Source: Caldilineaceae bacterium SB0661_bin_34
GTDB taxonomy: Bacteria > Chloroflexota > Anaerolineae > Caldilineales > Caldilineaceae
Direction: 5' to 3'
Assembly: GCA_009841145.1 (NCBI GenBank)
Contig: VXMJ01000093.1
Coordinates: forward strand, 11,982 to 75,981
DNA: 64,000 nt
Under the pieces are notes generated by a model that saw only the letters and a list, made by a program, of their open reading frames with translations, searched no databases and had not been told where the DNA came from. A program made the translations under genes and the position numbers. Positions within the stretch are counted from its first letter, which is position 1. Every line of letters starts with the position of its first letter. This document shows, in pieces, positions 62,103 through 64,000 of the stretch.

Positions 62103-63023
62103 TCAATTGCCCCCTTCTTCGTAATAGACCCAGCGACGCGAAATGACGAACTGCATGATGGTGAAGCCCACAATGATCAGGAACAGTTCCCAGGCCAGGG
62201 TCGAGGCATAGCCCATGCGCCCGTACTGGAAGGCATTGCGGTAAATGTTCAGGACCACGAAGAGCGTCGCGTCGGATGGGCCGCCCTCCGTCATGATCAT
62301 GGCTGGAATGAACGTCTGGAACGAGTTCACCGTGGCGATCACCATGTTGTAGAAGATGAGCGGTGTCATCAGGGGCAGCACCACGGTGCGCAGGCGGCCA
62401 AAGGCGTTGGCACCGTCCAGGCTGGCTGCTTCCTTGAGCGATTCCGGGATGTTGCCCAGGCCGGCAATGAAGATGACCATCTGTCGTCCGATGGCCCAGA
62501 ACGACATGAAGATGAATGCCGGCTTGGCCAGCTGTGGTTCGAACAGCCAGCGAATCGGATCGACCCCGAACCAGCCCAGGGCCTCGTTCAGGATCCCGAA
62601 CTCCGGATGGAAGACCCGCTGCCAGACCACCGCGCTGGCCACTAGGGGCACGATGATGGGCAGGTAGAAGGCCGCCCGGTAGTAATCCCGGAACCACAGG
62701 GGCTGCGACAGGGCCAGGGCCAGCGTGAATGAGATGCACAACTGGACCGGCACTGCAATGACGGTGTAGAAGAAGCTGTTGAAAAGGCTCTTGTTGACTT
62801 TCGGATCCTCCAGCATCTTGAGGATGTTGGAGAAGCCCGCGAACTCCGGTTCGCGCAGGGGATCCCACTCGAACATGATCAGCCATGCCGAGTGCAGCAT
62901 CGGGTAGGCGATGAAGATCAGGAAGCCCAGGATGAAGGGCGACGCAAACAGGTATCCGGTCAGCCAGTCCCGTCGGGGACCGCCGCCGGTCAACAGACGA
63001 CCGGCCGATTGCAGCACGGTCAT
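62103..63023 (-). CDS. Sugar ABC transporter permease, MalF/UgpA type
   Basis: 306 residues. WLTGYLFASPFILGFLIFIA, YPMLHSAWLIMFEWDPLREP (typical MalF-type opening), FYTVIAVPVQLCISFTLALA, YRAAFYLPIIVPLVASAVVW, EAA loop ESLKEAASLDGANAFGRLRT, VLPLMTPLIFYNMVIATVNS, and MTEGGPSDATLFVVLNIYRN. Middle gene of the solute-binding protein, MalF, MalG operon, with gaps of 4 and 3 bases. Confidence 0.94.
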   Translation of the reverse strand: MTVLQSAGRLLTGGGPRRDWLTGYLFASPFILGFLIFIAYPMLHSAWLIMFEWDPLREPEFAGFSNILKMLEDPKVNKSLFNSFFYTVIAVPVQLCISFTLALALSQPLWFRDYYRAAFYLPIIVPLVASAVVWQRVFHPEFGILNEALGWFGVDPIRWLFEPQLAKPAFIFMSFWAIGRQMVIFIAGLGNIPESLKEAASLDGANAFGRLRTVVLPLMTPLIFYNMVIATVNSFQTFIPAMIMTEGGPSDATLFVVLNIYRNAFQYGRMGYASTLAWELFLIIVGFTIMQFVISRRWVYYEEGGN

Positions 63024-63027
63024 GGTT

Positions 63028-64000
63028 TTAGCAGGTGCGCGATGTACACGGGCCCGCGCCAGCCGGGCATGCAGACTCCGCCCCGGTCCAGCTGCCAGGT
63101 CCCATCGTGTCGGCCTGCACGCCCTTGGTCACTTCGGGCAGTACTTCGGCGGCCGTGGCCGAGTTGTTGAGAAGCGGATCCCAGCCCACGGGCCTGACCA
63201 CCTCGTTCCACATCTGGCCGCGGGAGACGCCGCCAATCACGTCCACTTCGCTTCGCTTGAAGGCCTCCACGAAGGCCGCGCCGTTGGACACGCCGAAGCG
63301 TTCCTCGATGGTGGGAATCCAGAAGGAGTGGATCAGATCCTCGGTGTTGGGCAGCCGCCCGGTGAGGGTCGAGTAGATCTTCTGGCCTTCCTCGCCGCCC
63401 ATGAAGGCGGTGTATTCCCAGGCCGCGTCCACCGAATCCGTGTTCAGAACGGCGACGCCCTCGGACCAGCCGCGGTGGGGTCGGTCCTCATCAAGGTACT
63501 GCGGCATCATGACCACATCGAAGGGGACCTCCGCCCCCGCGTCGCGCAGTTCGGGCGAATTCAGGTTGGGCAGGAACCAGGCACCCTCGTACTTCATGGC
63601 CGCATTGCCGGTTTCGATGGTGTTCGTGCCGCCGGACATGTCGGCCGGTGTGGGACTGATGCCCATCTTGTACTGGAGGTCCTGGGTCAGCAGCTGCACG
63701 ATCTCGATGATCTCGGGCTGGTCGAAACTGGCCGTGGTCGGGTCCACCAGCTGGTCGAACTCCTGCTTGCCGGTCGACCGAATCCAGTGGATGTCGCGCG
63801 GCCAAATCCCGCTGGGCTGGAAGCCGTACATGCGGTTGTCGCCGTCCAGGTTGGTCACCTGTTCGGCCATCGACAGGAATTCATCGAAGGTCCAGTCGTC
63901 GGTCGGATAGTCCAGACCGGCATCGTCGAAGGGTTGGCGGGCGTACAGCATCAGCATGACGCCGACCTGAAGGGGCATCAGGTACCGCTTGCCGTCACGG
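63028..64000 (-). CDS. Sugar-binding lipoprotein of the ABC importer, N terminus outside the window
   Basis: The frame is open to the window edge (RDGKRYLMPLQVGVMLML), so at least 324 residues are present and the start lies outside. Family 1 extracellular solute-binding features: YARQPFDDAGLDYPTDDWTF, DEFLSMAEQVTNLDGDNRMY, IETGNAAMKYEGAWFLPNLN (the G.aAM...G.W motif), WSEGVAVLNTDSVDAAWEYT and GGEEGQKIYSTLTGRLPNTE. It captures a mono- or oligosaccharide for the MalFG pore. Nearby GH16 and GH32 genes suggest polysaccharide-derived sugars, but specificity is not readable from sequence. Confidence 0.92.
   Translation of the reverse strand, partial: RDGKRYLMPLQVGVMLMLYARQPFDDAGLDYPTDDWTFDEFLSMAEQVTNLDGDNRMYGFQPSGIWPRDIHWIRSTGKQEFDQLVDPTTASFDQPEIIEIVQLLTQDLQYKMGISPTPADMSGGTNTIETGNAAMKYEGAWFLPNLNSPELRDAGAEVPFDVVMMPQYLDEDRPHRGWSEGVAVLNTDSVDAAWEYTAFMGGEEGQKIYSTLTGRLPNTEDLIHSFWIPTIEERFGVSNGAAFVEAFKRSEVDVIGGVSRGQMWNEVVRPVGWDPLLNNSATAAEVLPEVTKGVQADTMGPGSWTGAESACPAGAGPCTSRTC

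Noticed and set aside
61087-62886. 599-residue minus-strand ORF overlapping the ABC permeases
   Set aside because: Out-of-frame reading of malG/malF-type genes; His/Gly/Arg-rich and without membrane helices.

Overview
The window is 64 kb of GC-rich bacterial DNA, coding on both strands, with no rRNA, tRNA or CRISPR array that I can recognise. The mix of proB-proA, recF, holA next to a DUF6391-type gene, Thr/Pro-rich lipoproteins with bacterial SH3 domains, WD40 and LRR lipoproteins, DUF3604, a Uma2 nuclease and a MalFG-type sugar importer is what I would expect from a Chloroflexota genome (Caldilineae/Anaerolineae-like, perhaps host-associated). That assignment is inference, not proof.

Layout. 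0-2.5 kb: duplicated Rpn-like gene ends and a coiled-coil nuclease-like protein built on a 21-bp repeat. 3.2-5.5 kb: a Tad-type pilin cluster (Flp, TadE-like, TadG-like, two unknowns). 6.1-21.1 kb: three copies of an unrecognised secreted protein family (P1-P3), each followed by a hairpin. Between them lie an XRE regulator, a frameshifted hicA with hicB, proB-proA, an Asp/Glu racemase, a TnpB element and an IS630 element. 21.6-28.3 kb: VapBC and Phd/VapC modules, an SH3-metallopeptidase, an OmpR-type regulator, an HdeD-like membrane protein and an LRR lipoprotein. 28.7-36.7 kb: IS110 and ISAs1 remnants, a WD40 lipoprotein, a HEPN-like zinc-ribbon protein, a PLD-like fragment, a serine recombinase, a Fic-like gene and a truncated helicase gene. 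36.7-44.4 kb: the conserved core (recF, holA, DUF6391, transketolase, gamma-glutamyltransferase, MscS). 44.7-46.5 kb: an AAA ATPase plus DUF3226 pair with the look of a defence module. 46.7-56.8 kb: DUF3604, a sugar-phosphate isomerase-like protein, a Rieske protein, a composite transposon carrying a GH16 glycanase, a class II Fic and a GH32 hydrolase. 57-64 kb: a Met-rich secreted repeat protein, Uma2, a second TnpB element and a sugar ABC importer cut by the window edge.

Three observations stand out. (1) The two intact TnpB genes sit in elements with inverted termini and 8-bp flanking duplications, exact for the one at 59.4-61.0 kb and degenerate for the one at 16.4-17.8 kb. Both tnpB stop codons lie inside a terminus. 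This is a DDE-transposon signature, not the IS200/IS605 one. (2) The segment 50594-53616 has inverted IS ends and a perfect 9-bp duplication outside, so a GH16 glycanase gene appears to have moved as transposon cargo. (3) P1-P3 form an expanded, undescribed secreted family with a conserved downstream hairpin.

Many accessory genes carry single frameshifts (hicA, vapC, LRR, IS transposases). Some may be real decay, others assembly or homopolymer errors, and reads would be needed to tell them apart.
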